Source: Planctomycetota bacterium (GTDB lineage: Bacteria > Planctomycetota > Phycisphaerae > WQYP01). From it: 10,394 nucleotides of DNA. A program made the position numbers and the translations under genes. The notes under the pieces were generated by a model, which was not told the origin of the DNA, ran no database searches, and worked only from the letters and a program-made list of their open reading frames with translations. Below are positions 1 to 6,831 of this stretch, piece by piece (position 1 is the first letter of the stretch; each line of letters begins with the position of its first letter). The stretch covers positions 1 through 10,394 of the forward strand of contig JAJZOA010000361.1 of assembly GCA_021852225.1 (NCBI GenBank), written 5' to 3'.

Positions 1-1156
1 GATTTGTCACTGGCAGTTCCAGAGTTTGAGCTTTGACGGTCTGATACAGCTTACCGAGTTGATGTTCGCTGGCTTTAAGCATAGCCAGTGAAACCGGCAT
101 TCCGGAAACGTCAGTGGTGGGTCCGGACAAATTAACCGGTACTTTTCCCTTAAGGCTTGCACGGTAAAGAGCCTCTTCCTGCCGAACCGAGTCAAGTTTC
201 GCCTGCTCGGTCAGAACCTCGTGATTGTATTTTCCCAGCCCTTCCAGTTTCAGTGCATGAATGTGCTGGGCAATGCCCATGGCCTGCAGATGCATTTGCT
301 GCAGTGTGGAATCGGTCAGTTCGGCGGGCGGCGGTGCCTTAACGCCTTTCTTTTTATTGGCTTTTTCACTTGCCGCCGCCGCGCCCACCTTCGCCAGGGC
401 GATGCGCGACTGCTGCCATTGGCTGTCAATTTTGGTCATCAGATTCAGTTTGTAGTTGTACACCACTCCCAAACCATTGACGCCATACTGGCTGGACAAC
501 GCACTGATCTGGGTCAGGGTGCTTTGAAGATCATTTTCCAGGACCGTTTGCCGGTCGCGCAAGGCCCGCATCTGCAGGTTCTGAGTCACGTAATCGCCCT
601 GGCCGTAAAGTTTGTTATAGGCTTCCACAATGGCGTGGGCACCAATCACCGCGACTTGCGGATTCAGGGCGGAAAAATCAATCGTAATAATTTCACTTCC
701 CGGAACACGTACCACTTTCAGGCTTTTGGCGAAGGCCTCTTTTGCGTCCGGGGTAAGGCCTCGCTTAAGCGATGCCCATTTCGGGTCCTGCATGGCCAGG
801 TCAATGGTGTCGCGGCTTTGAATCAGCGCGGTTTGTGAGGCGACATAGGCACTGAACATCGGCATCGCCTGGTTTTCCGATGTCGTGTACAAAATTCTGG
901 GCAGGTAGGGCAGAATGCGGATTTCCGCCGTGCTGGTGTAAATCGGCTTGATTGCCTTGAGTCCCACCACTATGCCCACCACCGCCAGCACCAGGCCGAT
1001 GATTAAAGCCTTCACATATCTGCCGCGCAGTAACTGGTGCGCCACCAGCAATGGATTGGCGGCCGGTTCATTGGTCATTCCGGAGGTCGCGGCATATGAA
1101 TCAACCATTGGTTCGCCCTGCCACAAGGCTGGAGGATTATCATTTTGCGTGATCAT
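1..1156 (-). CDS. Wzz-type polysaccharide chain-length determinant protein (partial, runs off left edge)
   Basis: Inner-membrane polysaccharide co-polymerase that would set chain length and assist export of an exopolysaccharide. I translated 385 residues by hand; the frame is open to base 1, so the C-terminus is missing. The N-terminus is cytoplasmic and Pro/Asn-rich. A hydrophobic segment lies at about residues 49-68 (ALIIGLVLAVVGIVVGLKAI). It is followed by the periplasmic start typical of Wzz (PIYTSTAEIRI), a conserved stretch around 103-180 (SQTALIQSRDTIDLA, then PGSEIITIDF), and a long coiled-coil-like region. A Lys/Ala/Pro-rich patch at about 257-280 looks like a flexible insertion. The ATG at 1156 is chosen because GGAG sits six bases upstream and all downstream frame is open. 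It overlaps the end of epsI by 17 bases, indicating one operon. The missing end could hold only a second membrane helix, or a BY-kinase domain; the window cannot tell. Confidence 0.87.
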   Translation of the reverse strand, partial: MITQNDNPPALWQGEPMVDSYAATSGMTNEPAANPLLVAHQLLRGRYVKALIIGLVLAVVGIVVGLKAIKPIYTSTAEIRILPYLPRILYTTSENQAMPMFSAYVASQTALIQSRDTIDLAMQDPKWASLKRGLTPDAKEAFAKSLKVVRVPGSEIITIDFSALNPQVAVIGAHAIVEAYNKLYGQGDYVTQNLQMRALRDRQTVLENDLQSTLTQISALSSQYGVNGLGVVYNYKLNLMTKIDSQWQQSRIALAKVGAAAASEKANKKKGVKAPPPAELTDSTLQQMHLQAMGIAQHIHALKLEGLGKYNHEVLTEQAKLDSVRQEEALYRASLKGKVPVNLSGPTTDVSGMPVSLAMLKASEHQLGKLYQTVKAQTLELPVTN

Positions 1157-1892
1157 TGGAAACTCCGTGTAGGATCGCATCAATCAGCTTCCAGTTCGGT
1201 TTTAGAAGCTGATAAAAAACCTTCATCCGATCCGTCGGAAGCATGTTGCCGGGCAGTGTCAGTTCCAACTGCGCGGCACCGAAAAATCGATCATTAAAAG
1301 TACCGGCATGACGGATAAATTCCTGTTCCGTGGGCAGGAATCGTCCATCCGGCATTACGAAAAAGTCCTCAACATAAATTTGCGTTTCTGTATCAAAACT
1401 TCCCCGACGAAATTTGTATTCCATTCCCGGTATGCGGTATCCGGCAATTTTCCAAATTCGCTCGGTTGATTTTTCCAGAATCCACCCATTGCCTGGATAG
1501 CAATTGGGGGGATAATGCCCCGTCAGGTTACGTGTGTCGGAACAGTCAATTATCATCAGGGTTGCAGCTTGCCCGGTCCGATTGTTGGTAAACTCCCTGC
1601 AGAAATCAACAGTCGGCTGCAACAGCGAAACGGCAGATCGCGGCAACGGAACATCACGGCCGTGCCAATTGCCGAAATGATGCGGCAGGCTTGCGGCGAT
1701 CGCCATGACATGCGCCCGGTATTTTCGTGCCCCATGCGGAACGGGCCGGAAATAGCCGCGAACATTGATCGCCAACAGCAGCAGCAGCGCCAGAATCAGT
1801 GGTGCGGCCCGCCAGAGGCGATCCCGTCCGGAAACGGCGCGGCACCTGCCCGACGCATTTTCTGCGGAACGTTTACTCATATCCCAACCCAT
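1140..1892 (-). CDS. epsI: EpsI family exosortase-associated protein
   Basis: Partner protein of exosortases in exopolysaccharide loci, probably anchored in the inner membrane with its main domain in the periplasm. Its biochemical role in the family is not well defined. The 250-residue product has a basic N-terminus, one strong hydrophobic anchor at about residues 29-44 (RAAPLILALLLLLAINV), and then a soluble domain. The hallmark is HYPPNCYPGNGW at about residues 126-137, matching the EpsI motif of a Cys followed by Pro-Gly and Gly-Trp. The size is normal for a free-standing EpsI. Two starts are possible: ATG at 1892 (20-base overlap with the exosortase) or ATG at 1880 (8-base ATGAGTAA overlap). 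Neither has a clear ribosome binding site, so coupling to exosortase translation is likely. The 3' end overlaps the Wzz-type gene by 17 bases. Confidence 0.92.
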   Translation of the reverse strand: MGWDMSKRSAENASGRCRAVSGRDRLWRAAPLILALLLLLAINVRGYFRPVPHGARKYRAHVMAIAASLPHHFGNWHGRDVPLPRSAVSLLQPTVDFCREFTNNRTGQAATLMIIDCSDTRNLTGHYPPNCYPGNGWILEKSTERIWKIAGYRIPGMEYKFRRGSFDTETQIYVEDFFVMPDGRFLPTEQEFIRHAGTFNDRFFGAAQLELTLPGNMLPTDRMKVFYQLLKPNWKLIDAILHGVSNDHAK

Positions 1893-2811
1893 AAGGCGTA
1901 ACCGGTACTGCCGCCCACCGCAGCAGTTTCAATGTGCTCCAGAATAGCAGAAATGCGACCGGAAGCATCAACCAGCCGGCGGTATCGTGAAATAATTCGG
2001 CAGTCGCATGCGGATAGTTGCCAAAAACCCACACAGAGGGGACCAGACGCACAATATTGCAGAAAAGTGCCACAAACGGACTGCTGATGATAAAAATAGC
2101 CCGCGCCACGCGATTCATGGGCGTCGCCAGGGCATACGTCGCCACCAGAATCATAAGGGCGATCGCCATTCGCAGGCCATCACAGGCTTCCGCGACTTCC
2201 ACTTTAATATGATTGACAATCAGCACATTGCCGGCCCGCGCCACCGGTACGCCAATAATTTCCAGCACCTGCTGGCTGATGCGGCTGGAAAGCTGCTCCA
2301 GCGGAACGGAAATTTCCTGCCGCACCGTTGCCGGTACGGGCACCAGAAAAAGCAATACCAGAATGGCCGGGAAGAACTTCTTCACAACATCAGTGCCCAA
2401 GGCCGCCATTCCCGCCCCAAACGCCATAAGTAATGAACCAAATTGCCAGAAAACCGCCATGCCGTGCCTGACGCCAAAATGGCTCACAAGAAACCCGCAA
2501 GCAATCACCAGCGGTCCCCACCAGCGCCCGGTCAGACGGCAATCGCGCCAGCGAAGCCGCCGAACCCATGTCAGCCAAATAAAAAACAGCGGTACCAGCA
2601 GGATGTGGCTGGAATCCTGGTCATTCATGGCAATATGGTAAATGTCTTTCCAGGCGGGCAATTGCACAAATACCGCTACGGTAATCATGCCGGCTGCCGC
2701 CAGCAGATTCCACCAGCCCAGCCTGTCCCGAGGTGCGATGCGGGTCGCTCTGGCGAGAGGCCAAGATTTTGTCTTGGCATCTGGAACGGTCATTGTGTTT
2801 GTCATGGTCAC
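1873..2811 (-). CDS. xrt: Exosortase (archaeosortase/exosortase family transpeptidase)
   Basis: Multi-pass membrane cysteine transpeptidase expected to cleave C-terminal sorting signals (PEP-CTERM-like) and pass proteins to a cell-surface acceptor. Length is 312 residues, normal for the family. About eight hydrophobic segments are visible (for example residues 33-52, 69-83, 99-111, 122-139, 147-160, 214-229, 236-250, 280-296). The proposed catalytic triad is complete: Cys210 in VAEACDGLR, Arg255 in NIVRLVPS, and His275 in ELFHDTAGW. The reading frame opens with GTG at 2811; ATG codons at 2805 and 2793 are equally possible and no strong Shine-Dalgarno sequence is visible. It is first in a tight run with epsI and the Wzz-type gene. 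A 272-base leader separates it from the NusG paralogue. I cannot assign the Xrt subtype, and no substrate is encoded in the window. Confidence 0.95.
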   Translation of the reverse strand: MTMTNTMTVPDAKTKSWPLARATRIAPRDRLGWWNLLAAAGMITVAVFVQLPAWKDIYHIAMNDQDSSHILLVPLFFIWLTWVRRLRWRDCRLTGRWWGPLVIACGFLVSHFGVRHGMAVFWQFGSLLMAFGAGMAALGTDVVKKFFPAILVLLFLVPVPATVRQEISVPLEQLSSRISQQVLEIIGVPVARAGNVLIVNHIKVEVAEACDGLRMAIALMILVATYALATPMNRVARAIFIISSPFVALFCNIVRLVPSVWVFGNYPHATAELFHDTAGWLMLPVAFLLFWSTLKLLRWAAVPVTPYGLGYE

Positions 2812-2885
2812 ACAAATATAGTACGTCTATGGCAATCCGCTTGGCGGTAATTTCCGCAGCTCGCGCCGGTTCTATGAGCGTGTTT

Positions 2886-2895
2886 TAATTAATTA
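2886..2895. repeat. AT-rich palindrome in the exosortase leader
   Basis: TAATTAATTA is a perfect 10-bp palindrome about 75 bases upstream of the exosortase start. It could be part of a weak internal promoter or a protein-binding site; nothing else supports either reading. Confidence 0.3.
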
Positions 2896-2957
2896 GTGGT
2901 TGAAAAGAATGAAAATCTAAAAGACGGCGGTTGATTGCACCCTGACTTTTAGCGAAT

Positions 2958-2976
2958 TCGGCAGCTTGTCAGCCGA
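2958..2976. repeat. Inverted repeat (hairpin 3 of leader)
   Basis: TCGGC and GCCGA form a 5-bp stem with a nine-base loop. Read on the plus strand it is followed by TTTTT, which resembles a short terminator, but no plus-strand gene precedes it. On the minus strand it is one more leader dyad. Confidence 0.3.
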
Positions 2977-3003
2977 TTTTTGCAAAAGCTCCGCTATTCT
3001 CAA

Positions 3004-3023
3004 CTGCGCTAAATTTTGCGCAG
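3004..3023 (-). repeat. Perfect inverted repeat (hairpin 2 of leader)
   Basis: CTGCGC and GCGCAG form a perfect 6-bp stem around an eight-base A/T loop. It begins at the base next to the end of hairpin 1. There is no T-run after it, so it is not a classic terminator. Confidence 0.5.
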
Positions 3024-3054
3024 AAAGTCCCAGCTCGGCGCGGCGAGTGGCTTT
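3024..3054 (-). repeat. Imperfect inverted repeat (hairpin 1 of leader)
   Basis: On the minus strand AAAG pairs with CTTT, CCA with TGG, and CTCG/CGAG closes a six-base loop. That gives 11 paired bases with small bulges of two bases and one base. It directly abuts the dyad at 3004-3023. Pairing was read by eye; stability was not calculated. Confidence 0.45.
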
Positions 3055-3083
3055 TCTGACTCCCTTGCTCCCAACCGGACGGA

Positions 3084-3671
3084 TTACGCCGCCCGGATTT
3101 TCATCGCCTTGGTTTCCTGCTCCGCAACTTCGGCCAGCTCTACAAGGCCTGCCTCAATTTCCATGCTTACCGCCTGACCAAGTATTTCCACCTGAAGCAC
3201 CAGACGGTGCAGGTTCCCTCGGCTTTCAATTATACCGTGGACGCCCCGCATTGGACCTGATTTTACCATAACCCGCGTTCCAACTACAAGGAACGGATGG
3301 GGATCAAAGGTTTTATCGGCCGCAAGTGCCAATGTCAGGCTTCGCAGTTCACTGTCCAGGCGAAGCTGATCGAAGACTGTAATAATCCGAACTATCCGCC
3401 GCGTACGATCAACTGAAAAAGCGTCGTTGGCGGTGCCTTTCAAAAATACATAGCCAGGAAACAGGGGCAGTTCGCTTTTTAACTTGCGCCGTCCGCAGTA
3501 AGTGGTCTTGGAAACCAGCGGTAATACGTGGTGAATCTCGTTTTCGGCAAGAAATTCAGAAACCATCTTTTCCTGCCGGCTTTTTGTGTGCAGAACGAAC
3601 CATTTGGCATCGTGGCTAATCGGCCCCGCGGTTGCCTGGTGAAGTTCAGGATTTGATAAGGATTCAATCAC
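3084..3671 (-). CDS. Specialised NusG/RfaH-type transcription elongation-antitermination factor
   Basis: Binds elongating RNA polymerase and, in specialised paralogues such as RfaH, UpxY and LoaP, promotes read-through of long polysaccharide or secondary-metabolite operons. The 195-residue protein has an NGN domain at about residues 22-117 (KWFVLHTKSRQE, later ELPLFPGYVFLK, a signature of the family) and a KOW domain at about 128-175 (VGTRVMVKSGPMRGVHG). The pathway-specific location, directly upstream of exosortase/EPS genes, argues for a paralogue and not the housekeeping NusG, which normally sits beside ribosomal protein genes. The GTG at 3671 is the first start after an in-frame stop, and no in-frame ATG occurs until residue 36, inside the NGN domain. 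There is no clear Shine-Dalgarno sequence, but a 36-codon ORF ends on this GTG (GTGA overlap). The gene is probably driven by the promoter at 3897-3925. Confidence 0.93.
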   Translation of the reverse strand: MIESLSNPELHQATAGPISHDAKWFVLHTKSRQEKMVSEFLAENEIHHVLPLVSKTTYCGRRKLKSELPLFPGYVFLKGTANDAFSVDRTRRIVRIITVFDQLRLDSELRSLTLALAADKTFDPHPFLVVGTRVMVKSGPMRGVHGIIESRGNLHRLVLQVEILGQAVSMEIEAGLVELAEVAEQETKAMKIRAA

Positions 3672-3778
3672 AGTACGCCATTTTTTCTGTCAAAGCCAAC
3701 TTTTCCATGGTCAAACCTGACCCCGCAGCCCCGGCAATTTGGTGCCACACGGCCGATTACACAAGCATATTCGGACAT
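3668..3778 (-). CDS. Possible 36-residue leader peptide upstream of the NusG paralogue
   Basis: An ATG at 3778 opens 36 codons that end in TGA overlapping the GTG start of the NusG-like gene (GTGA). The predicted peptide starts MSEYACVIGRVAP and contains a CRGC pair (Cys-x-x-Cys) near residue 15. I recognise no family. It has no obvious Shine-Dalgarno sequence, and 36 open codons can arise by chance. What favours it is the exact stop/start overlap and the lack of any other ribosome binding site for the downstream gene; both fit translational coupling. It lies within the transcript expected from the promoter at 3897-3925. Confidence 0.3.
   Translation of the reverse strand: MSEYACVIGRVAPNCRGCGVRFDHGKVGFDRKNGVL
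3709..3722. repeat. Short dyad GGTCA-N4-TGACC upstream of the NusG paralogue
   Basis: Perfect 5-bp arms with a four-base gap lie about 40 bases before the GTG start. On the minus strand two TTTGAC copies occur about 21 bases apart here. This could be an operator half-site pair or an RNA hairpin; no family assignment is possible. Confidence 0.25.
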
Positions 3779-3896
3779 TCAAAGCATGTGACTTTAGCTA
3801 AGTGTCCCCATAAAACCGTTTCGCGATGAATTTCACTCGCGTTTGGGCTAAATTCGGCGCGGAACCCCGGGTCCCACACCGTACTTTACTCATTTT

Positions 3897-3925
3897 ATTA
3901 TAAGGATTCAGACACCTCATGTACA
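3897..3925 (-). promoter_or_regulatory. Sigma70-type promoter for the NusG-paralogue/exosortase operon
   Basis: On the minus strand TGTACA (3920-3925, four of six matches to the -35 consensus) is separated by exactly 17 bases from a perfect TATAAT (3897-3902). Transcription would start near 3890 and give a 5' leader of about 220 bases before the GTG at 3671. It is the best promoter-like pair I found upstream of this operon. Confidence 0.55.
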
Positions 3926-4013
3926 CAGGGCGGAACGACGGCGAAGGCACTGCCGGCCAGAGGCTTGATAAATTAGAATACCAGCATCCGACGTGCGGCC
4001 AACCCGCCCAGCG

Positions 4014-4056
4014 TTCGCGAAAAAGAAAAATAGATACTTGTTACCGCTTTCGCGAA
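4014..4056. promoter_or_regulatory. Pair of TTCGCGAA palindromes (candidate operator)
   Basis: Two perfect TTCGCGAA palindromes occupy 4014-4021 and 4049-4056, 35 bases apart start to start. The second extends to TTTCGCGAAA. Both sit in the gene-free stretch about 90-135 bases upstream of the promoter at 3897-3925. A near copy (TTTCGCGAT, 3819-3827) lies in the leader downstream of it. I saw no other full TTCGCGAA in the window. This arrangement suits a dimeric regulator, but the factor is unknown. Confidence 0.35.
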
Positions 4057-4180
4057 AATAGTATGTCGGTGCCGGTGACTAACCGCACCCCAAAAGCGGG
4101 GTATCCGCAGCCATGCACGCGCGCGTGATTAAGAACGACCAAGTAAAGCCAATTAGCCATGATATGGGTGAGGTAATGAT

Positions 4181-6820
4181 TTATCGGCACAGTGGTACGC
4201 GCAAACCGTTATCGGTCATCGCAATATCTACCGCGCCGCATTTGCCGGTTTGCAAAAACCGTATTCCGGTTTGACGCAGCAGGTGGCGATCATGGCGGAT
4301 GGCCCGGCGATTTTCGCCGCAGGTTATTACCAGTTGCGGCGCAAGAGTTCGCAGCCAATAGGCGGTGCCCGCGTTCAAATTGCCTGAACCGGTCAGAATG
4401 ACCGCGCAAATATGCTTGCGTATGTGCAGATGCTCAAGAACCGCACCGTGCCCCTGGGCGCGACTGATAATCAGAACATGCTGGCCATGAAACGAAATCA
4501 GCAGGACCAGGCCACGCAATTTTCGTGGCGGAACCTTGCGGGTCGGAAACAGGATGTCTATCGTGCAACCATCTGCTGTTTTCAGCGTATCTCCGGCGGA
4601 TAATGGCCGCAGTGTACGGCCAGATTTTTGCACAAGTTCAATGACCCCGGCGGTCCCCGAAGCGTTCCGGTAGCTGGTCATATCCGGCCGATCGGTAAAA
4701 GCCTGTGCGATACGGTTGCGGGCCAGGATATCTGGCAGGGCGGCGGCGTGTGCAGAATCAATTTGCGGCGCGATGACCGCCGTAATGCTGGATAGACCAC
4801 GCAAACGCAGAGCGGTATTGATCTCGCCGGTCAACCGGCTTGGCGAGCCAAGGGTCCCGGCGGCAAGAACAATTACCCGCCCGCCTGGCGTTTCGGCCAG
4901 CAATGCGTTTCCGCTGCCGGCGGAAAGTGCCAAAATCCGCATCGCACGGTGCGGCTGTGACCACGCATACCAGCCGACAAGCAGGACCAGCCAAGCGGTA
5001 AAAAGAACGGCAATATCCGCGCGGCACAAGCAAACCCGGCGACGGAAAATCCAGATAATGAGCAGAATAAAAAATAGCCAGACCAGCAGACCCGGTGGCG
5101 ACCGAACCGCAATATTGCTGCCGGGTAAATGGGCCAGATATTTTACCAGCCAAGCCAACAGGCGGACCGACGGGTCACCCAAAATCGCAAGAAAATGGGC
5201 CAGCGAGGGAGAGATAAGGCCTGCCAGTAACTCCACCATCCCAAAAACCAGAACCAGTGTGACCAGCGGCAGAAGCAGCAGGCCGTTGATAACAGCCAGA
5301 GGATTGATTTGATGGTAATGCAGCGCAACCAGCGGGAACGCGATAAGCGAACCGATCAAATTGGCGGTGAATGCACCTAGAAAAAATGTCAAGACGTGCA
5401 GGCGAATTGCGGCGCTGATAGTCGCTGTTCCGCGGGCCAATTCAGCCTGCCTTCTCAGGTAACCGCCGAACAGGCCGCGGTACACGCGAGGGGCAAGACC
5501 TATCAGCCCAAGCGTGGTTAAAAAACTTAATTGGAATGGAGCCTCAAACACTTCCATCGGCGACCAGATCACCACCACAATGGCGGTGATCGCCAGAATA
5601 TTCAGTATCCGTGGCGGTCGGGACCGCAACATGGAAATCAGGACCAGCACTGTGCCCAGCGCAGCGCGCACAACAGGCGGCCCGCAGGGCGTTAACAGCA
5701 TGTACATGAGTACCACCAGAAGCGTGATGGTCGCCCGGCGGCGTGGCCGGCGAATCAGAAGTCGCAATAGGAACCAGATTGCGCCCGCAATAATCACCAC
5801 GTGCATACCGGAAAGTGCCAGCAGGTGGGCCGCGCCAGCCATGGAAAATGCGCGTGCCACGCTGCGCACAGAACGGTCGCGGTAGCCGAGCAACAGGGCG
5901 ACCAGCGCATGGCCTGACTCACTGCCCTTCGGCTGGCTGGCCAGAATCAGATGTCGTAAATGCTGCCGATATGCGTCCAACCAACCAGTTAATGGCCAGA
6001 ATCTCTGCGTTGGACTGGTCAACCGCAATTGCGACGCATGTGCGGTGGACAGCACTGCAAACATGCGCTGCCGTGCCAAATACGCGCGGTCATCAAATCC
6101 GCCCGGATTTTCGGCCTGCGGCGGACGCGACAGCCACCCCTCTATTTCCACCACCTGGTTGGTAGCTAGTGCGGGAAATTGCCCTGCCGCGCGAACTTGC
6201 ACCCGGCCAGTCGCCGAATGCCATTTGCCGTTCGCCCGGCTTGCGAGGACTTTCCCGCAAAAGGTGGTCACCGGACTGGCCAGTCGGAAAAGTGCGCCGC
6301 GTGCCGGTGGCGGCGGACACTTTGGCGCGCTGATCACCTCCAGTCTCAGGGCGGCAAGAATTCGGCCATGGGGAGGCAATGCGCGGGCGATATCATATGA
6401 GTTCAGGGCTGATTGCTGAGTATTTTCCAGTATAGCGCCGGTGATCAGAATGCTGATTGCCAGGAATATTTGCCCCAGGACGCTGGCGGTTGGAGTCAAT
6501 CTTCTATGCGACGACACAGATTCATGCCGAACCGCTGACCACAGGCCCGCTATGGCACACAGTACCAGACAAACAAAACCGATGATCAACAAGAGTCGCG
6601 TGGGCAGACCGGGCAGCAGATGGCCGCAAATAATGCCCGAAATCAGCAGCACCGCGGCGGGAAATAGTGGCTCTGTGCGAATGGATGGTGAACGTTGCAA
6701 TGGAACGTCGGAAATGTCGGCGGCGAGAAAAATTGTATCGTCTGGTTGCGCCATCAATGTATTGTCCGTAGATACCGCCTTTTCGGTCTGGCCGCTAAAC
6801 CTTTTTCTATGGTGCGGCAA
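4181..6820 (-). CDS. comEC: ComEC/Rec2 family DNA-uptake channel protein with degenerate C-terminal domain
   Basis: Inner-membrane protein that carries single-stranded DNA into the cytoplasm during natural transformation. Numbered from the TTG at 6820 it has 879 residues. Order of parts: two N-terminal hydrophobic stretches (about 52-93 and 113-130), a DUF4131-like soluble region (about 150-260), the Competence membrane domain (about 303-600), and a metallo-beta-lactamase-like tail (about 628-870). The diagnostic motif AHLLALSGMHVVIIAG is at 331-346, preceded by GYRDRSV. The tail keeps the fold pattern (GNALLAETPGG, LAAG) but lacks the usual HxDxDH metal site; only IDSAH (687-691) remains. 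The frame opens 11 bases after the upstream gene's stop. The TTG start has only a weak AGG upstream, and ATG at 6754 (857 residues) is a real alternative. Translation may be coupled to the preceding gene. No other competence genes are visible. Confidence 0.94.
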   Translation of the reverse strand: MPHHRKRFSGQTEKAVSTDNTLMAQPDDTIFLAADISDVPLQRSPSIRTEPLFPAAVLLISGIICGHLLPGLPTRLLLIIGFVCLVLCAIAGLWSAVRHESVSSHRRLTPTASVLGQIFLAISILITGAILENTQQSALNSYDIARALPPHGRILAALRLEVISAPKCPPPPARGALFRLASPVTTFCGKVLASRANGKWHSATGRVQVRAAGQFPALATNQVVEIEGWLSRPPQAENPGGFDDRAYLARQRMFAVLSTAHASQLRLTSPTQRFWPLTGWLDAYRQHLRHLILASQPKGSESGHALVALLLGYRDRSVRSVARAFSMAGAAHLLALSGMHVVIIAGAIWFLLRLLIRRPRRRATITLLVVLMYMLLTPCGPPVVRAALGTVLVLISMLRSRPPRILNILAITAIVVVIWSPMEVFEAPFQLSFLTTLGLIGLAPRVYRGLFGGYLRRQAELARGTATISAAIRLHVLTFFLGAFTANLIGSLIAFPLVALHYHQINPLAVINGLLLLPLVTLVLVFGMVELLAGLISPSLAHFLAILGDPSVRLLAWLVKYLAHLPGSNIAVRSPPGLLVWLFFILLIIWIFRRRVCLCRADIAVLFTAWLVLLVGWYAWSQPHRAMRILALSAGSGNALLAETPGGRVIVLAAGTLGSPSRLTGEINTALRLRGLSSITAVIAPQIDSAHAAALPDILARNRIAQAFTDRPDMTSYRNASGTAGVIELVQKSGRTLRPLSAGDTLKTADGCTIDILFPTRKVPPRKLRGLVLLISFHGQHVLIISRAQGHGAVLEHLHIRKHICAVILTGSGNLNAGTAYWLRTLAPQLVITCGENRRAIRHDRHLLRQTGIRFLQTGKCGAVDIAMTDNGLRVPLCR

Positions 6821-6831
6821 TGAATGCGAAC

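Larger units (their letters stand above)
2812..3083 (-). promoter_or_regulatory. Structured leader between the NusG paralogue and the exosortase operon
   Basis: This gap of 272 bases has no convincing ORF on the minus strand. In transcript order it holds an imperfect hairpin (3024-3054), an abutting perfect 6-bp hairpin (3004-3023), a 5-bp hairpin (2958-2976), an AT-rich palindrome TAATTAATTA (2886-2895), and then the exosortase start. None of the dyads is followed by a T-run on the minus strand, so a simple intrinsic terminator is not evident. Its position just after a NusG-like gene fits a site where that factor could load, but this is inference. I found no ops/JUMPstart match on the transcribed strand and no strong sigma70 promoter. 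Confidence 0.45.
3672..4180. other. Gene-free stretch between comEC and the NusG paralogue
   Basis: About 509 bases without a convincing conserved gene. It holds the leader-peptide candidate, the promoter, the TTCGCGAA pair and the GGTCA dyad, listed separately. Near the end of comEC there is also a 5-bp hairpin ACCCC/GGGGT (4087-4102) and the palindrome CACGCGCGCGTG (4116-4127). Neither has a T-run on the minus strand, so no clear comEC terminator is seen. Short open frames face each other on both strands around 3798-3903 (31 codons minus, 25 codons plus). This might mark a decayed element or an intergenic repeat. Confidence 0.5.

Noticed and set aside
221..838. Plus-strand open frame of 205 codons
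   Set aside because: It lies wholly inside the minus-strand Wzz-type gene, has no recognisable domain and reads as a low-complexity antisense shadow.
2761..2777. CCAAGA/TCTTGG inverted repeat near the exosortase start
   Set aside because: It lies inside the coding sequence and is short enough to be chance.
2843..2854. GGCGGTAATT resembling the RfaH ops element
   Set aside because: It is on the plus strand while the operon is transcribed from the minus strand, and the match covers only the first part of the ops core.
3798..3893. Minus-strand 31-codon frame just downstream of the -10 box
   Set aside because: Its ATG is only about three bases past TATAAT, at or before the expected transcription start, so it could not be normally translated from that promoter.
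4087..4127. ACCCC/GGGGT hairpin and CACGCGCGCGTG palindrome as a comEC terminator
   Set aside because: Neither is followed by a run of T on the minus strand, and the stems are short.
3919..4128. Plus-strand 69-codon frame in the gene-free stretch
   Set aside because: No family resemblance, no ribosome binding site, and it spans the palindromes and candidate regulatory sites.
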